From NCBI GenBank assembly GCA_046350595.1, contig JAXMAC010000081.1:1-15523 (forward strand): a DNA stretch of 15,523 nt, written 5' to 3'. The notes beneath the pieces are model-generated. The model saw only the letters and a program-made list of their open reading frames with translations. It ran no database searches and was not told the DNA's origin. Every line of letters begins with the position of its first letter. Positions within the stretch are counted from its first letter, which is position 1. The DNA comes from JAHFOW01 sp046350595 (GTDB lineage Bacteria; Planctomycetota; Brocadiia; Brocadiales; Brocadiaceae). Positions 13,037 to 15,523 of this stretch are shown here, one piece after another. Made by a program: the position numbers and the translations under genes.

Positions 13037-13098
13037 GGAGAGACGCAAGATTTTGCGTCTCTACCAAAAACATTGAAATTCCTTAACATTAAATTGTA
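13037..13098. repeat. Palindromic repeat copy upstream of the MFS gene
   Basis: The core GGAGAGACGCAA / GATT / TTGCGTCTCTAC (13037-13064) has ten central pairs and a mismatch near the outer end. It is followed after 8 bases by TTGAAATTCC (13073-13082) and TAACATTAAATTG. It lies in the 287-base divergent region between thiL and the MFS gene. Confidence 0.7.
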
Positions 13099-13139
13099 GA
13101 TTTTGCCAGAAGCGCTTTCATAAAACAACTTATTTTATT

Positions 13140-13168
13140 TTGACTTGCCCGCCCTTTCTTTATATCAT
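13140..13168 (+). promoter_or_regulatory. Sigma-70-type promoter of the MFS gene
   Basis: TTGACT (13140-13145) and TATCAT (13163-13168) are separated by 17 bases, each matching the consensus at 5 of 6 positions. Transcription from about 13175 would include the ATG at 13253 and exclude a TTG at 13145, which helps fix the gene start. Confidence 0.6.
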
Positions 13169-13252
13169 TTCGGATTCATTATATTGATGTTATTGAAAAC
13201 AAAATCGGTATCACCACCACCGTTAAGATTAAAATTTGCAGGAAAAATAAGC

Positions 13253-14425
13253 ATGGAGCATAGATTACCGCATAATACCAAAACAAACGCCTTAAAATTT
13301 ATTGTACTGCTCGGCGTTGTAAGCCTCCTGGCGGATGTCACTTACGAAGGAGCCCGTAGTATTAATGGACCGTATCTTGCTGTACTTGGGGCAAGCGCTA
13401 CCACGGTTGGATTTGTTGCAGGATTTGGCGAGCTGGTAGGATACGGCTTGCGGATTGTTTCCGGATATATTACGGATAGAATAGGAAAATACTGGGCAAT
13501 AACACTATTCGGTTATACCCTGAATATGATTGCAGTACCTGCCCTTGCACTGGCAGGACGCTGGGAAATTGCCGCAACTCTCATGATTATGGAACGCGTG
13601 GGAAAGGCTATACGCACCCCCGCTCGCGATGCAATGCTGTCCCATGCAACAAAAGAAATCGGGAGAGGAAAAGGATTTGGATTACACGAGGCGATGGACC
13701 AGATTGGAGCAGTGCTCGGCCCCCTCATGCTCGCCGGTGTTATTCACTTCAAAGGGGGTTACAGAACCGGTTATATTACCCTCCTTTGTCCGGCCATCCT
13801 GGCTATCGGAGTACTTCTGGCTGCCCGTTTTTTATATCCACAACCCCGTAATTTAGAAGTATCTTTGCCTGAACTGGAAACGAAGGGATTCCCGAAAAGA
13901 TTCTGGATTTATCTCGCTGCCGTCGCCGCAATTGCAGCAGGATATGCAGATTTTCCCTTAATTGCGTACCATTTTCAAAAGAATGTGGTCGCCTCGCCGA
14001 ACTGGATACCACTCTTTTATGCCATCGCAATGGGAGTAGACGCCCTGGCAGCGCTTTTCTTTGGATACCTCTTCGACCGCAAGGGTATTTCCGTCTTAAT
14101 TTTTTCATCCCTGATTTCTATGCTCTTTGCGCCACTCGTATTTTTAGGAAACTTCCCATGCGCCCTCATGGGAATGGTTGTGTGGGGTATCGGTATGGGC
14201 GCACAGGAATCTATCATGAGGGCAGCCCTTGCAGAAATGGTTCCGGTAAACAAACGGGGCGCGGGATACGGTATCTTTAACGCCGGTTATGGCATATTCT
14301 GGTTTCTCGGCAGCGCATTCATGGGATTTCTCTATGACTTTTCATTGATGTCCTTAATTGTATTTTCGGCGCTTGCGCAATTCGCCGCAGTACCCCTGCT
14401 TTTTTGGATTCGAAAGACAAAATAA
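13253..14425 (+). CDS. Major facilitator superfamily transporter
   Basis: A 390-residue inner-membrane transporter of the MFS, with 11-12 hydrophobic segments visible. From this start, the loop 2-3 motif is GYITDRIGKYW (71-81), and its second-half counterpart GYLFDRKG is at 271-278. The stretch ERVGKAIRTPARD (114-126) is typical of a subfamily annotated only as MFS transporter, so the substrate cannot be named. The ATG at 13253 is chosen for AGGAAA about 9 bases upstream; an in-frame TTG at 13145 would add a poorly hydrophobic 36-residue extension and lies inside the candidate promoter. A palindromic repeat lies further upstream. The next gene follows after 53 bases and is probably in the same transcript. 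Confidence 0.9.
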   Translation: MEHRLPHNTKTNALKFIVLLGVVSLLADVTYEGARSINGPYLAVLGASATTVGFVAGFGELVGYGLRIVSGYITDRIGKYWAITLFGYTLNMIAVPALALAGRWEIAATLMIMERVGKAIRTPARDAMLSHATKEIGRGKGFGLHEAMDQIGAVLGPLMLAGVIHFKGGYRTGYITLLCPAILAIGVLLAARFLYPQPRNLEVSLPELETKGFPKRFWIYLAAVAAIAAGYADFPLIAYHFQKNVVASPNWIPLFYAIAMGVDALAALFFGYLFDRKGISVLIFSSLISMLFAPLVFLGNFPCALMGMVVWGIGMGAQESIMRAALAEMVPVNKRGAGYGIFNAGYGIFWFLGSAFMGFLYDFSLMSLIVFSALAQFAAVPLLFWIRKTK

Positions 14426-14478
14426 AATTTTTGATTGTGGTTTTAATTTTTTAATTGAAAGAACTTCTGGTAAATAAA

Positions 14479-15522
14479 ATGTCTAATAAATTTCAAGGTA
14501 ATTTCTCTGCCACAGCAATTGGCAGCCTGCCCCATACCGATATTGAAAGAGCATGTGAACTCATGTTCAAGTCGCTCCCGGAAATCCCCTGCTGGCCTCA
14601 ATTGCCCAGAATCAGCGTTAAGGAAGATATGTGCATTCAGTACACGGAAGGACTACCCAGCATCCACGTTGGCACAGACGGAAGGACGGTAAGTATAGAC
14701 GTTTCTCAGGATACCTCATCAGCCCTGGAAGGCTTTTACGATGCCTACCTGAAAAATGACCCTGATTTATTCCAGATAAGCCGCGATTGCGCCGCTGGAT
14801 TTTATGCAATGATCGAGCGTCTCGCCAAATCTCCCCCAAAATCTCTTCGTGCGCTCAAGGGACACGTCGTTGGCCCCATTACCCTGTCCGGCGCCATTAA
14901 GTTATCAACGGGTATCACCGCCCTGTATAGTGAAGAATTTTTTGACATCATTACCAAATTAATGGCAATGAAGGCTTACTGGCAATTTACCAAACTTTCC
15001 CAATTTGGTCTCCCCGTTATTATCTTTGCGGATGAACCGTACCTTACAAGCTTTGGCTCTGCATTCATGAACATCAGCAGGGAAAAGGCAATCAATGCGC
15101 TGAATGAAGTGTACGAAATAATTCAAACACACGGAGGACTTACAGGCACCCATTGTTGTGGCAACACAGACTGGGCTATGCTTATGGAGTCAAGAGTAGA
15201 TATCATCAGTTTTGACGCCTACGAATTTATGGATAAATTTTTAATGTACTGGCGTGAAATCAGGGCATTTCTCGATAGAGGCGGTTATCTGGCCTGGGGT
15301 ATTATTCCAACATCCTCTAAAATAATCAATATTTCACTAAATGACCTGACAAAAAAACTAAAAGAAGGCGTCAAATTCCTTGTCGACAAAGGAATACCAG
15401 GAACACTTATTCAAGAAAGGTCTATCATTACTCCCAGTTGCGGCACTGGGACGTTAACCATGGAAGAGGCAGAACGGGTCATGTCATTAACGCACGATAT
15501 CTCAATAGCCATGCAAACTTGA
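14479..15522 (+). CDS. MetE-like (cobalamin-independent methionine synthase C-terminal type) zinc methyltransferase domain protein
   Basis: A 347-residue cytoplasmic protein of the UROD/MetE barrel superfamily, of the short type that lacks the N-terminal half of MetE. The opening TAIGSLPHTD and EIPCWPQLP is characteristic of this uncharacterised subgroup. Putative zinc ligands follow the MetE order: HCC (His225 and Cys227), Glu249 in DAYEF, and Cys321 in PSCG. HVVGPITL and FADEP lie in the barrel. It should transfer a methyl group to or from a thiol; the methyl donor may be a corrinoid or folate, which cannot be told here. The ATG at 14479 is preferred over an in-frame TTG at 14455; neither has a good ribosome binding site. 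It follows the MFS gene by 53 bases. The gene is complete and ends one base before the window end. Confidence 0.8.
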   Translation: MSNKFQGNFSATAIGSLPHTDIERACELMFKSLPEIPCWPQLPRISVKEDMCIQYTEGLPSIHVGTDGRTVSIDVSQDTSSALEGFYDAYLKNDPDLFQISRDCAAGFYAMIERLAKSPPKSLRALKGHVVGPITLSGAIKLSTGITALYSEEFFDIITKLMAMKAYWQFTKLSQFGLPVIIFADEPYLTSFGSAFMNISREKAINALNEVYEIIQTHGGLTGTHCCGNTDWAMLMESRVDIISFDAYEFMDKFLMYWREIRAFLDRGGYLAWGIIPTSSKIINISLNDLTKKLKEGVKFLVDKGIPGTLIQERSIITPSCGTGTLTMEEAERVMSLTHDISIAMQT

Positions 15523-15523
15523 A

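Noticed and set aside
13145..13252. TTG start giving a 426-residue MFS protein.
   Set aside because: The TTG overlaps the -35 region of a good promoter and lacks a ribosome binding site. The ATG at 13253 has one.

Overview
The window is a moderately AT-rich bacterial chromosome segment with mostly complete housekeeping and regulatory genes. No rRNA, tRNA, transposase, phage gene or CRISPR array was seen. The number of NtrC-type sigma-54 regulators, the gene content and the many short palindromic repeats with GTAG...CTAC ends would fit an anammox-type planctomycete (Brocadiales) or a deltaproteobacterium-like lineage. This placement is inference, because no taxonomic marker gene is present.

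Layout. The left part (82-6279) lies entirely on the minus strand. In transcription order it holds a soluble PAS histidine kinase, its NtrC-type response regulator, a MarC-family membrane protein whose start overlaps the regulator stop by 4 bases, a UPF0104/MprF-type membrane protein, a secreted parvulin-type prolyl isomerase with a clear terminator, and a small hypothetical protein. Positions 6280-6847 are non-coding and packed with palindromic repeats.

The centre (6854-11458, plus strand) is the most interesting part. It holds a HAMP membrane kinase, a small coiled-coil protein with a lipoprotein-like N-terminus, and an NtrC-type regulator, in the same order and with the same protein types as the enterobacterial GlrK-QseG-GlrR (QseEGF) system. 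Directly downstream lie two 18-bp palindromes, a near-consensus sigma-54 promoter and a structured leader. They precede three paralogous genes for very small secreted peptides. One mature peptide is a Lys/Glu/His run; the other two are rich in Cys and His. The likely circuit is envelope signal -> kinase with lipoprotein -> regulator -> sigma-54 promoter -> secreted, possibly metal-binding peptides.

The right part has tsaE and thiL on the minus strand (tRNA t6A and thiamine diphosphate synthesis), separated by a palindromic repeat that also supplies the thiL stop codon. Diverging from them are an MFS transporter with its own sigma-70-like promoter and a MetE-like zinc methyltransferase domain protein, both on the plus strand and probably co-transcribed.
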